From contig JAFVBC010000016.1 of NCBI GenBank assembly GCA_017480185.1, positions 1 through 34,862 of the forward strand: a DNA stretch of 34,862 bases, given 5' to 3'. The stretch's first letter is position 1. The number at the start of each line of letters is the position of its first letter. A model generated the notes under the pieces. That model worked only from the letters and a program-made list of their open reading frames with translations, ran no database searches and was not told the DNA's origin. This DNA is from Bacteroidales bacterium. GTDB taxonomy: Bacteria > Bacteroidota > Bacteroidia > Bacteroidales > P3. The translations under genes and the position numbers were made by a program. Positions 7,650 through 16,210 of the stretch are shown here, piece by piece.

Positions 7650-9500
7650 ATGTGTGGAATAGTTGGATATTTGGGAGGTCAGCAAGCCTACCCGATTTTG
7701 ATAAAAGGACTTCATCGGCTGGAATATCGTGGTTATGATAGTGCCGGAGTTTCGGTTATCAATGCTCAAGGGCAATTGAATGTTTACAAGTCGCCGGGTA
7801 AGGTGTCGGTGCTCGAAGAGAAGTGCTCTTCGCAGGACATCAGTGGCACCATCGGCATTGCCCACACCAGATGGGCAACACACGGCGAACCCAACACGGT
7901 GAATGCTCACCCACACTTGAGCGAGAGTGGTGACATCAGTTTGGTTCACAATGGCATTATCGAGAACTATAAGACGCTTCGTTCGGAGCTTGAGCGTAGG
8001 GGTATGCATTTTTGTGGCGACACCGACACCGAGGTGCTTGTGCAACTTATCGAGAACGTAAAGCAGAAGTACGATGTCCCCTTGGCCGATGCTGTTCGTA
8101 TGGCATTGAATTATGTGGTTGGAGCATACGCCATTGCGGTTATAGAGAAGAGTAACCCTCGCAGCATGGTGTGCGCCCGCAAGGGTAGTCCGCTGGTTAT
8201 CGGAGTTGGTCAGCAGACGGGCGAGTTCTATGTTGGGTCGGACGCAACGCCAATTATCGAGTACACCAACCGTGTGGTGTACTTGGAAGACGAGGAGGTG
8301 GCCGAAATGGATGCCGATGGCAGTTTGAGAATCACGTCGCTGAAAAATGTCGAAAAGACTCCCGAGATGACCACACTTGAGATGAGCCTTGACGAGTTGG
8401 AGAAGGGGGGCTATCCGCACTTTATGCTGAAGGAGATATGGGAACAGCCCAATGCCTTGAGCGTGTGTATGAAAGGTCGTGTGCATAGTGGTCTTAAGGA
8501 TGTGTTTTTGAGTGGGGTGATAGACCATCGTGAACGTTTTATCAACGCCCGACGCATCATTATCTGTGCTTGTGGCACCAGTTGGCACTCGGCTTTGCTG
8601 GGTAAATACTTTATGGAAGAGGCGGTGCAGATACCCGTCGAGGTTGAGTATGCATCCGAGTTTCGCTATCGCAATCCAGTTATCTTCCCCGATGATATAG
8701 TCATTGCTGTGAGCCAAAGTGGCGAGACGGCCGACACGTTGGCTGCCATCGAGTTGGCGAAAGAGCATGGCGCGTTTGTTTATGGCATTTGCAACGTTAT
8801 AGGGTCGAGTATTGCCCGTGCCACCAACAGTGGCACCTACTTGCACGTTGGTCCAGAGATAGGCGTTGCCTCTACCAAGGCCTTCACAGGTCAGGTGCTT
8901 ACGTTGTGCATGCTTGGCTTGGCCATTGCAAAGGAAAAGAAGTCGTTGAGCAAGGAAATGTACGAGATGCTCGTTGACGAGATACAGTGCATACCCGAGA
9001 AAATGCGATGGACGCTTGAACACAACAAGGATATAGAGCAGATTGCTCGCACGTTTACCTATGCTCGCAACTTCATCTTCCTCGGGCGTGGCTACAATTA
9101 TCCCGTAGCACTTGAGGGAGCGTTGAAGCTAAAAGAAATATCATACATCCATGCCGAGGGTTACCCTGCTGCCGAGATGAAGCATGGCCCCATTGCCCTT
9201 GTCGACGAGGAAATGCCTGTGGTGTTTATTGCCACCAAGAGGGGCAATTATGAAAAGATTGTGAGCAACATTCAGGAGATAAAAAGCCGCAAGGGAAGAA
9301 TCATGTCGGTGGTTACCGAGGGCGATGTAACGGTGCGCGAATTGAGTGACTATTGTTTTGTCATCCCCGACACGCGCGACTGCTTTGTTCCGATGCTCGC
9401 CATTATTCCGTTGCAGTTGTTCTCCTACTATGTGGCTGTTGCCAAAGGACGCAATGTTGACCAGCCACGAAACTTGGCCAAGAGCGTGACCGTAGAGTAG
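7650..9500 (+). CDS. glmS: Glutamine--fructose-6-phosphate aminotransferase (isomerizing)
   Basis: A 616-residue enzyme that makes glucosamine-6-phosphate from fructose-6-phosphate and glutamine, the entry step to UDP-GlcNAc for peptidoglycan and lipopolysaccharide. The start was set at ATG 7650 because the next residue must be the catalytic Cys of the class II glutaminase domain (MCGIVGYLG), exposed after Met removal; an upstream in-frame ATG at 7596 would block this and overlaps the promoter. The glutaminase domain spans about 1-235 (HTRWATHGEP, HNGIIENY, GDTDTEVL). Two SIS sugar-isomerase domains follow (CGTSWHSAL and SQSGETADTLAA near 310-370, then LGRGYNYPVALEGALKLKE near 480), and the protein ends in the canonical DQPRNLAKSVTVE. 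No glmS ribozyme-like leader is expected or seen; the leader is only about 30-40 nt. Confidence 0.97.
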   Translation: MCGIVGYLGGQQAYPILIKGLHRLEYRGYDSAGVSVINAQGQLNVYKSPGKVSVLEEKCSSQDISGTIGIAHTRWATHGEPNTVNAHPHLSESGDISLVHNGIIENYKTLRSELERRGMHFCGDTDTEVLVQLIENVKQKYDVPLADAVRMALNYVVGAYAIAVIEKSNPRSMVCARKGSPLVIGVGQQTGEFYVGSDATPIIEYTNRVVYLEDEEVAEMDADGSLRITSLKNVEKTPEMTTLEMSLDELEKGGYPHFMLKEIWEQPNALSVCMKGRVHSGLKDVFLSGVIDHRERFINARRIIICACGTSWHSALLGKYFMEEAVQIPVEVEYASEFRYRNPVIFPDDIVIAVSQSGETADTLAAIELAKEHGAFVYGICNVIGSSIARATNSGTYLHVGPEIGVASTKAFTGQVLTLCMLGLAIAKEKKSLSKEMYEMLVDEIQCIPEKMRWTLEHNKDIEQIARTFTYARNFIFLGRGYNYPVALEGALKLKEISYIHAEGYPAAEMKHGPIALVDEEMPVVFIATKRGNYEKIVSNIQEIKSRKGRIMSVVTEGDVTVRELSDYCFVIPDTRDCFVPMLAIIPLQLFSYYVAVAKGRNVDQPRNLAKSVTVE

Positions 9501-9634
9501 ATGCGGTTATAGGTGCGGTTTTTGTTGTTGAAGAAAGGACATTCCTTTTCGGCCAATAGGCTGTGTTTTAACCACTCGGGCGTGCTTGACGGCATGGTGG
9601 GGTTATTGGCCTCTCTTGTTATTGGCCAAGTGTT
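9501..9634. other. Convergent glmS/EamA intergenic region with GGCCAATA repeats
   Basis: This 134-bp spacer holds GGCCAATA (9551-9558) and two inverted matches TTATTGGCC (9603-9611 and 9619-9627), so either right-hand copy could pair with the left one. There is no tight stem with a T-tract, so I do not call a terminator. Confidence 0.35.
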
Positions 9635-10528
9635 TCAGTTCTGCTTGGCTTTGCTCAAAACGGTCAGCACTACCGCCGCAAGGATAAGGGCTATGCCCCA
9701 TGCAAGGTTGATTGAAAAGGGTTCGTTAAACAGTCCCACGCCAATCATCACAGCGGTCAAAGGCTCCAATGCACCCAAAATGGCTGTGGGTGTCGACCCG
9801 ACATATTTGGCTGCATAGACCATCATCACCAAAGCCATGATGGCGGGAACCACGGCCAGCCACGATACAAAAAACCATGCTCGTGGCGAGGGTGGGAGCA
9901 TTAGTGTCTGGCCACTTGCCAGGGCATAGGCAAGCATGCCCATGGTGCAGTAGGCCAACACGTAGAAGTTTATCTTAAACGACGAGAAGGGGAGCGGCGA
10001 TTTGTCTACCACGATGATGTAAAGCGCATAGCTAAGTGCCGATACAAGCACCAGCACCACGCCCAAAGGATCAAGCGTGGCCTGTCCGTCGCCCCAATAA
10101 AGCAAGGCCACACCACCCACCGATAGCGCTATTGCAGCCATTGTTGCCCATGTCAGTTTTTGACGAAAGAAGAGGGTCATGATAACAGCTGTCATTATGG
10201 GATAGGTGAAAAGTAGGGTTGAGGCTACGCCTGCTGGCATCATGTGGAAGCTGATGTAGAGCGATAGTGATGAGATGGTAAACAAAAGCCCTAAGATGGT
10301 GAGCGTAAGAAATTGACGTTTGCTTACAGTAAGGCTCTCTTTGCGCAGCAGGTTTATCGCCACTATTATTATCCAGGCTAATCCAAATCGGTAGAATAGC
10401 ACCGAAGGGGTATTCATTCCTTCGGCATAAAGGTTAAGTGCTCCAAGAGGATTTGTGCCATAACATACAGCTGCTCCTACGGCGCAGATAATTCCAACGG
10501 TGGTTTTTTGTTTTGTGGTTAGTCGCAT
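9635..10528 (-). CDS. EamA/DMT superfamily inner-membrane transporter
   Basis: A 297-residue hydrophobic protein with about ten predicted transmembrane helices arranged as two EamA repeats: about 10-140, with the conserved segments around FYRFGLAW and LLFTYPIMTAV, and about 150-292, around ILGALEPLTAVMIG and GIALILAAVVL. The drug/metabolite transporter family exports or exchanges amino acids, nucleotides and other metabolites; the substrate cannot be predicted here. The ATG at 10528 (MRLTTKQK) is preferred over a TTG two codons upstream. The gene lies just downstream of the dcw operon terminator on the same strand, with only 12 nt between that T-tract and the ATG. Confidence 0.88.
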   Translation of the reverse strand: MRLTTKQKTTVGIICAVGAAVCYGTNPLGALNLYAEGMNTPSVLFYRFGLAWIIIVAINLLRKESLTVSKRQFLTLTILGLLFTISSLSLYISFHMMPAGVASTLLFTYPIMTAVIMTLFFRQKLTWATMAAIALSVGGVALLYWGDGQATLDPLGVVLVLVSALSYALYIIVVDKSPLPFSSFKINFYVLAYCTMGMLAYALASGQTLMLPPSPRAWFFVSWLAVVPAIMALVMMVYAAKYVGSTPTAILGALEPLTAVMIGVGLFNEPFSINLAWGIALILAAVVLTVLSKAKQN

Positions 10529-10540
10529 GCTCAACGCGTT

Positions 10541-10572
10541 AAAGAAAAGGAGACCATGGTTGCATAGTCTCC
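10541..10572 (-). terminator. Intrinsic terminator of the dcw operon after ftsZ
   Basis: On the minus strand GGAGACTATG, loop CAAC and CATGGTCTCC form a 10-bp stem with one G-T wobble, followed directly by TTTTCTTT. It lies 41 nt past the ftsZ stop and ends 12 nt before the EamA start codon, so EamA expression must come from readthrough or from a promoter overlapping the hairpin. Confidence 0.82.
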
Positions 10573-10612
10573 ATTGTGCTAAATAAATGTCCTTTAGGTA
10601 TTATCCGCAGAA

Positions 10613-12313
10613 TCAGTCGGGAGGGTTGTTGCGCAGACGAAGTGCACTCACCACAGAGCCGTCGGAACGTATGCTTGTGGCCGACGATTCGTATTCGCTC
10701 GAATGTGAGCCAGCATACACCTCCTGCCCAAGCATGCTTTGTGTCGACATGCGCCCCACTTCATAGGCTCCGTTGGGGTTGTTTTTTAGTATGCTGTTCA
10801 ATATGCGTATGCGGTCGGCGCGCTCGGTAACATCAGTCATGAGGGTGGTAAGGTCGGGTGTGGATGGCGCATAGGTCTCTTTGGGGATGAACGCCTCTTT
10901 TATCGGTGCCTCTTCGGTGTAGGTGTCCTCTATCCTTAATTGCTTGGCCTGTGGGACATCTGCGGGTTTCGACACTTCGGGTTTGTGCTCAATGGTGGGT
11001 GCTGGTGCTGCAACGGTGTTTTTACTGCTCACCAATACAAGATCTTCCCACGGGTCGTCGGCCATGGCCGCTGATGTCGGTGTCTCCACTTTGGTTTCAG
11101 TAATAGCCTTGGGAGCATCCTTCTCCTCCTCAATAGGGTCGTCCTCAAGCACAAACACGTGCGGTTTATCTTCCGCTTCCAGCGTGAACACACGCGTTTT
11201 ATCGCTTGCAATGGGGGCTTCTTTGGGCCTCTGCTCGATTGGCTTTGCTGGCCCAACTGGGACGTTATTCTCTTTCGGTTGAGAATATGTTTCGAGGTAT
11301 TCGATTTTTTTGCCCTTTGTCTCTGCTTCGAAGCCTGTGGCTATGAGTATCACTTTCAGCTCGTCGCCCAATGAATCGTCTGCTCCTGCTCCCCAAATCA
11401 TATCGGCCGTACTGTCGGTCTTATCCAACAGATAGTCGGTGATGATGCTCTGCTCATCCATGGTGATTTCGTGCTCGGACGAATATGAGAAGTAGAGCAA
11501 CACGTTTTTAGCTCCACGTATGTCGCTGTCGTCGAGGAGCACGCTGGTTGTTGCTGCTTGAATGGCATCGAGTGCACGGTTCTCGCCACGTCCGCTACCG
11601 GTACCCATCAACGCCGTACCGCTGTTCTCCATAACGGTATTTACATCTTGGAAGTCGGTTCCTATATAGGCGTTCAAGGTGATTATTTCGGCAATGCCTT
11701 TTGCGGCAGTTAGCAACACATCGTCGGCCATGGCAAAGGCTTGCGACATGGTTAGATTGCCAAATGAACGCAGCTTGTCGTTGTTGATGACAATGATAGA
11801 GTCAACGTGCTTACGCAATTCTTTGATGCCTTCTTCGGCTTGTGTCAGACGGCGTTTTCCTTCGAATGAGAATGGCTTTGTAACAATTGCCACCACAAGT
11901 ATTTTCCGGTTCTCTTCGTTGTCAAGATCAATGTTTTTAGCAATCTCTGCAATAACGGGGGCTGCACCGGTGCCTGTTCCTCCACCCATACCAGCTGTGA
12001 TGAACAGCATTTGGGTGTTGTGAGAGAGCACTTCACGAATGTCGTCGGAATGGTCAAGAGCTGCTTGACGGGCACGCTCTGGCTTGTTGCCTGCCCCGAG
12101 GTTGCCCAATGATATTTTGTTTGGTATTGGCGAAGCATTAAGGGCTTTCATATCGGTGTTGCAGACGATAAAGTCTACTCCCTTTATGCCTTGGCGGAAC
12201 ATGTGGTTCACCGCATTGCCACCGCCGCCGCCTACGCCAATAACTTTTATGTAGGACGACTGCTCTTTGGGTGAGTCAAATGCCAAAATGTCGGTATTTA
12301 GGTTGTCTTCCAT
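10613..12313 (-). CDS. ftsZ: Cell division tubulin homologue FtsZ with long C-terminal linker
   Basis: A GTPase that polymerises into the Z-ring and places the division septum. The G-loop GVGGGGGNAV (27-35) and tubulin signature GGGTGTGAAP (110-119) are intact. The T7 loop keeps both catalytic-side acidic residues (Asp220 and Asp223 in GTDFQDV), but the position usually held by Asn (NVDFADV in many FtsZ) is Gly-Thr here. At 566 residues it is longer than many FtsZ proteins, because the linker after about residue 325 is roughly 220 residues and rich in Glu, Pro and Lys. The C-terminus, ALRLRNNPPD, is the likely short peptide that binds FtsA. Last gene of the dcw operon; a weak internal promoter may lie in the 165-bp gap after ftsA. 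Confidence 0.96.
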   Translation of the reverse strand: MEDNLNTDILAFDSPKEQSSYIKVIGVGGGGGNAVNHMFRQGIKGVDFIVCNTDMKALNASPIPNKISLGNLGAGNKPERARQAALDHSDDIREVLSHNTQMLFITAGMGGGTGTGAAPVIAEIAKNIDLDNEENRKILVVAIVTKPFSFEGKRRLTQAEEGIKELRKHVDSIIVINNDKLRSFGNLTMSQAFAMADDVLLTAAKGIAEIITLNAYIGTDFQDVNTVMENSGTALMGTGSGRGENRALDAIQAATTSVLLDDSDIRGAKNVLLYFSYSSEHEITMDEQSIITDYLLDKTDSTADMIWGAGADDSLGDELKVILIATGFEAETKGKKIEYLETYSQPKENNVPVGPAKPIEQRPKEAPIASDKTRVFTLEAEDKPHVFVLEDDPIEEEKDAPKAITETKVETPTSAAMADDPWEDLVLVSSKNTVAAPAPTIEHKPEVSKPADVPQAKQLRIEDTYTEEAPIKEAFIPKETYAPSTPDLTTLMTDVTERADRIRILNSILKNNPNGAYEVGRMSTQSMLGQEVYAGSHSSEYESSATSIRSDGSVVSALRLRNNPPD

Positions 12314-12478
12314 AATCTTCTTTGTTTTGTATCTTTTTGAGTTACAATAGGTTTGGTTGGTTAGAGTTATGGTAGTTTCTTGTATAAAGTTACGTCTTAT
12401 TATACTTGCGTTGGTTTGTTAGACTATCTTGTTTTCAACAAGTTATGCACATTTGCTATTTGTGTAAAGCTACAGGGT
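12314..12478. other. ftsA-ftsZ spacer
   Basis: A 165-bp AT-rich gap, the longest inside the dcw operon. It contains a possible minus-strand -7 box (TAACTTTA) and no ORF worth calling. Such a gap fits a separate ftsZ promoter or leader. Confidence 0.4.
12385..12392 (-). promoter_or_regulatory. Possible internal promoter -7 box for ftsZ
   Basis: TAACTTTA on the minus strand, one base off TAnnTTTG, 71 nt before the ftsZ ATG. The same octamer is found upstream of mraZ. There is no clear -33. Confidence 0.35.
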
Positions 12479-13879
12479 CTATTCGCCATCTATCTTTTCG
12501 TTGAAAACACGTTCAAGGAATTTGCTGATGGCCTTGCCCAACCCATCCTTTTTCTTGTCAGTAGCCTTGCTTTGAGGCTCTTCCTGCTTCGGAGTGGAGG
12601 GCTGCATGGGTTGTGTGGGTACATCGGGCATTCCAGCAAATATGTCGTTGGGGTTGACTGGCGTTTCTTGAGGTGTTTCCTCCTCGGGTTCGGCATTCCT
12701 GGTCTGCAACCGTTCTGATTGTTCAAGGCCATAGAGTAGCAGACCGATACCTGTGGCATACATCGGGTGCGCCAACTCTCCGTTGTCTGTGCTGTCGGGA
12801 GTTAGATGCTCATCGGGTGTACCGGTGCGTGTGCTGATGGTTGAGATGAGTTCGCAAAGGTCTTTTATGTGACGCAGTTGAGCTCCGCCACCAGTGAGCA
12901 CCACTCCGGCAATAAGTTTCTCGTGCAACCCAGAGAGTTGTATTTCGTAGTCTACCTGTTCAAGTATCATCTTTGTGCGGGCATTGATGATATTGGCAAG
13001 GGTTTTGACATATATCTCGCGTGGAGCTTGGTTGCGCATTCCTGGCACTGATACCACATCATTGGCACTGACGGCTTGCGTTAGGCATGAGCCAAACTTC
13101 ACTTTCAAACCCTCGGCTTGGCGTTTCAGAATGTTGCACTCTTCGCGAATGTCGTTGGTTATGGCGTTGCCTGCCAATGGAAGGACTGAAGTGTGACGGA
13201 TTATGCCATCGTGGAATATGGCAATGTCGGTGGTGCCACCTCCGATGTCGACCAATGCCACACCGGCCTCTTTCTCGCTGTCGCTCAGTACCGCCAAAGC
13301 CGATGCGATGGGTTCGAGTACCACACCTTTGATGTGCAATCCAGCTCGTTCAACGGCAAGGCGTATGTGTTGCAGATTGGTTACATTTCCTGTTACCATG
13401 TGGAAGTGTCCGACGAGGGTTTTCCCCTGTACACCCACTGGTGGTATCTCGCGGCTGAGTGGCTCGTTGTCGACCACGTACAACTGTGGAAATATGTGGA
13501 TAATCTCTTCTCCGGCGGGCAATGCAGTGTTGAACTGCTCGTTGATTAGGCGTTCAACGTCGCTCTCTTCTATCAGTTGATGCTCGGGAGGTATTTGTAC
13601 ACTTCCCTGACTGGGACGCGATTTGATGTGTTGCCCAGCTATGCCTACCCACACCTCGTCAATGTTGACATTGGCTTGGTCGGCTGCTTGTTCCACGGCG
13701 TGTTTTATAGACTCGGCTGTACCAGTGATGCTCCGCACAACACCATTCTCTACCCCAATAGATTCGGTGCGACCGAAGCCGAGTATTTTTACTTTATTGT
13801 TCTCGCCACGCATACCCACAAAGCAGGCTATTTTCGTGGTTCCAATGTCAAGTCCGACGATGATTTCTTGATTGTCCAT
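12479..13879 (-). CDS. ftsA: Cell division actin homologue FtsA
   Basis: A 466-residue actin-fold ATPase that anchors FtsZ filaments to the inner membrane and recruits later division proteins. The phosphate 1 motif GLDIGTTKIACFVG lies at 9-22 and the phosphate 2 motif VDIGGGTTDIAIF near 208-220. The FtsA-specific 1C subdomain lies between them. The adenosine motif VVLTGGGAQL is near 325. A Pro/Glu/Gln-rich linker (about 390-440) leads to a C-terminal amphipathic helix, GLGKAISKFLERVFNEK, the membrane-targeting sequence. It lies between ftsQ (35-nt gap) and ftsZ, the standard order. Confidence 0.96.
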   Translation of the reverse strand: MDNQEIIVGLDIGTTKIACFVGMRGENNKVKILGFGRTESIGVENGVVRSITGTAESIKHAVEQAADQANVNIDEVWVGIAGQHIKSRPSQGSVQIPPEHQLIEESDVERLINEQFNTALPAGEEIIHIFPQLYVVDNEPLSREIPPVGVQGKTLVGHFHMVTGNVTNLQHIRLAVERAGLHIKGVVLEPIASALAVLSDSEKEAGVALVDIGGGTTDIAIFHDGIIRHTSVLPLAGNAITNDIREECNILKRQAEGLKVKFGSCLTQAVSANDVVSVPGMRNQAPREIYVKTLANIINARTKMILEQVDYEIQLSGLHEKLIAGVVLTGGGAQLRHIKDLCELISTISTRTGTPDEHLTPDSTDNGELAHPMYATGIGLLLYGLEQSERLQTRNAEPEEETPQETPVNPNDIFAGMPDVPTQPMQPSTPKQEEPQSKATDKKKDGLGKAISKFLERVFNEKIDGE

Positions 13880-13914
13880 ACCTATTGTGTTTCTATTTTT
13901 TTACTTTTCTTGGT

Positions 13915-14685
13915 TTATCTTGCTCCTTGTGGCCACTTGGTGCAGACCACTTGGTTGTGGTATTTCAAGCTGATTTTACTATACGATTGCCACCCAGCAC
14001 GGGGCATACCCTTGTGATAGAAGGTGAACAGACTGGCAAATTTTTGATCCAGCTGACTGGTGTCGCCCAACTCTATTACAGGTCCTATTTTAGCAGTCAG
14101 CATCAAGTTACCATCTTGTTGCCGATGCACCTGATCTATCAAGTTTGCACAGTTGGGGTGTTCATCAATATATCGTGCCAAGTGCCACACTGGCTGCAAT
14201 GGCAAAGCTGTGCTGTCGGTCAGCGACTCGGGTGTGGGACAGCCGAATGTCCCGTTGACTACCAGAGTCTTGCAATCGGCCTGAGTGCTTGTTGGGAATA
14301 ACTTGCCTTGTCGGTCGAAATAGCATTCCGAACCGTTGATAAACAATCGGCCAATGGGGCGACGTTGGTCGGCTCGCACCACCACCTTGCCACTCACACT
14401 CACCGTAGCATCTATGTTGGCTATACTCTTTATGTGAGCCGCAGCTTGTTCAATATCGGCCAAATCGACATCGCGCACTTGTAGGCGCATCAAGTGAGGC
14501 AGTTGGGCGGTGATAGTGTCGGCAACGGCCTGCTGCGACACCAGTTGCGGTGTCTTCCCATAGTATATTTCCACTTCCAACCCACGTACCTGTTGATGCA
14601 TGCGAGCCACGTTGGTGGCAATCACCACTACTATTGTGGCCACTGCCCCCAGTAGCACCACACTCACTTTTACGTGCCGTTTCAT
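13915..14685 (-). CDS. ftsQ: Cell division protein FtsQ
   Basis: A 256-residue bitopic membrane protein. A short basic N-terminus (MKRHVK) precedes one transmembrane helix (about 7-27); the periplasmic part holds a POTRA-like segment (about 35-105) and the FtsQ beta domain, including FINGSECYFDRQGKLFP, which resembles the VDGxxxxxDxxG region of the family. FtsQ links cytoplasmic division proteins to FtsL, FtsB and FtsWI. Identification rests on the topology and on position between murC and ftsA, since FtsQ is poorly conserved. Its ATG overlaps the murC stop by 4 nt, suggesting translational coupling. Confidence 0.88.
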   Translation of the reverse strand: MKRHVKVSVVLLGAVATIVVVIATNVARMHQQVRGLEVEIYYGKTPQLVSQQAVADTITAQLPHLMRLQVRDVDLADIEQAAAHIKSIANIDATVSVSGKVVVRADQRRPIGRLFINGSECYFDRQGKLFPTSTQADCKTLVVNGTFGCPTPESLTDSTALPLQPVWHLARYIDEHPNCANLIDQVHRQQDGNLMLTAKIGPVIELGDTSQLDQKFASLFTFYHKGMPRAGWQSYSKISLKYHNQVVCTKWPQGAR

Positions 14686-16082
14686 CCTTGCCCTCCTTTC
14701 ACCAGCTGTTCTATGTGGGGCACAAGGCGGTCGATGTCGCCTGCACCGATGGTGAGTAAAACGTCGGGGCGGTTGTGGTCGATGTATTGCAGCACCTCGT
14801 CGGGTGTGCAGAGATGTTTGTCGGACAGCGAAACCATGTCGAGCAAAGCCTCCGACGATACTCCGCTTATGGGCAATTCGCGTGCGGGATAGATAGGCAT
14901 GAGCACAAGTGTGTCGAGCCGTGATAGTGCAGCGGCAAACTGCTGTGCAAAGTCTCGGGTGCGTGAGTATAGGTGAGGCTGAAAAACCCCCGTTACCTTG
15001 CGATCGGGGAACAGTGTTCGCACCGAACCAATGAGCGACTCTATCTCATTGGGGTGATGTGCGTAGTCGTCAATATAAACCACGTCTGTACTCCTAAAGC
15101 GACAGTCAAACCGCCTTTTCACTCCTGCAAAGGTCTCCAACCCGTTGCGTACCTGTTCGGGTGTAAGTCCACAGGCCAATGCAACCGAGGCTGCGACTAC
15201 GGCGTTCTCTACATTCACCATTGGTGCGCTGTGCATTTCAATGTTTTTGATAATGCACTGTGGGGTGACGAGGTTAAATACAAGTGCTCCCTTTTGAGCC
15301 CTTATATTTTCGGCATGGCAATCGTCGGCAGTGTCGAGCATTGAGTAGGACGAGTGCGAGGCCTGCACAAAATTTAGAACGTCGGTGCTTGAATCTGTTT
15401 TACTATCGGATATAAAAGGCTTTCCATCGACAATAAAAGCGCCACGTTTTATCCAAAGGTGGCCTTCGTCAACGGTTTGATTGGCAAATTGAGCGTAAGC
15501 TTCGAGCATGTTGCGGTGAGTGCCATAAATGTCGAGATGGTCGGGGTCGGTGGCGGTGATGACGGCAAAGTGGGGGTGCAATTGAAGGAACGAGCGGTCG
15601 TACTCATCGGCCTCTACCACTACCCATGGGCTGTTATTGTTCACCAACAAATTGCTGTCGATGTTTTTACTTATGCCCCCTAAAAAAGCACTGCACCCCA
15701 CACCACTGTGGTGCAACAGGTGGGCTATCATGCTGCTTGTGGTGGTCTTGCCGTGGCTGCCCGCTACGGCAATGCATCGTTTGTCTTGGGTAAGCACCCC
15801 GAGTACCTGCGAGCGTTTCTTCAATTCGATGCCACGTTTCTTAATGGCTTCAAATTCGAGATTTGACGATGGAACGGCAGGGGTATAAACGACAAGGTCG
15901 ACTTTATGAGGTATCTTTTCGGGGTTGTCGTCGTAGTGCACAGCAATGCCTTCGGCCTCCAACTGACGGGTCAGCTGACTGGGCGTGCGGTCGTAGCCTG
16001 CCACGTGGTCGCCACGCATGTTGAAGAATCGCGCCAAAGCGCTCATCCCAATTCCGCCTATGCCGAGCATGTATATGTTCAT
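14682..16082 (-). CDS. murC: UDP-N-acetylmuramate--L-alanine ligase
   Basis: A 466-residue cytoplasmic Mur ligase that adds L-Ala to UDP-MurNAc using ATP. The N-terminal Rossmann domain has GIGGIGMSALA (7-17), the ATP P-loop is GSHGKTT (108-114), EADEYDRSFL carries the metal-binding acidic residues, and the C-terminal domain includes YIDDYAHHPNEI and FQPHLYSRT. All three ligase domains are present, in contrast to the murD remnant upstream. murG lies 128 bp upstream across a repeat-bearing spacer and ftsQ overlaps downstream by 4 nt. Confidence 0.97.
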   Translation of the reverse strand: MNIYMLGIGGIGMSALARFFNMRGDHVAGYDRTPSQLTRQLEAEGIAVHYDDNPEKIPHKVDLVVYTPAVPSSNLEFEAIKKRGIELKKRSQVLGVLTQDKRCIAVAGSHGKTTTSSMIAHLLHHSGVGCSAFLGGISKNIDSNLLVNNNSPWVVVEADEYDRSFLQLHPHFAVITATDPDHLDIYGTHRNMLEAYAQFANQTVDEGHLWIKRGAFIVDGKPFISDSKTDSSTDVLNFVQASHSSYSMLDTADDCHAENIRAQKGALVFNLVTPQCIIKNIEMHSAPMVNVENAVVAASVALACGLTPEQVRNGLETFAGVKRRFDCRFRSTDVVYIDDYAHHPNEIESLIGSVRTLFPDRKVTGVFQPHLYSRTRDFAQQFAAALSRLDTLVLMPIYPARELPISGVSSEALLDMVSLSDKHLCTPDEVLQYIDHNRPDVLLTIGAGDIDRLVPHIEQLVKGGQG

Positions 16083-16116
16083 CTCCTTGCCTGTTGTTGG
16101 GTACTTGTTAGTATTT

Positions 16117-16196
16117 TCTCCCTATCATCTCCTTATCATCTCCCTATCAACTCCTGCCGATGTACTACTTTGGTAGGATTTGGTAGGGATGAGATG
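16117..16196. repeat. Second 11-bp-unit element between murG and murC
   Basis: Three tandem 11-mers TCTCCCTATCA, TCTCCTTATCA, TCTCCCTATCA occupy 16117-16149. After a spacer come TTTGGTAGGAT and TTTGGTAGGGAT (16169-16190), which read in reverse complement as two 11-base units ATCCCTACCAA and ATCCTACCAAA. This is again three units facing two inverted units, with different unit sequence from the 89-bp family. The bases around TATCAACT and CTACTTTGGTAG recall the flanks of that family (TATCAACTTCGG, CCCTACTTGGTA). It fills most of the 128-bp gap between murG and murC inside the dcw operon. Confidence 0.65.
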
Positions 16197-16210
16197 TGGT
16201 TTTGATAGAC

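Noticed and set aside
7644-9023. 459-codon open frame on the minus strand across glmS
   Set aside because: It lies fully antisense to a clear GlmS and its translation is rich in His, Cys and Gln without any domain, typical of a mirror frame of a GC-balanced gene.
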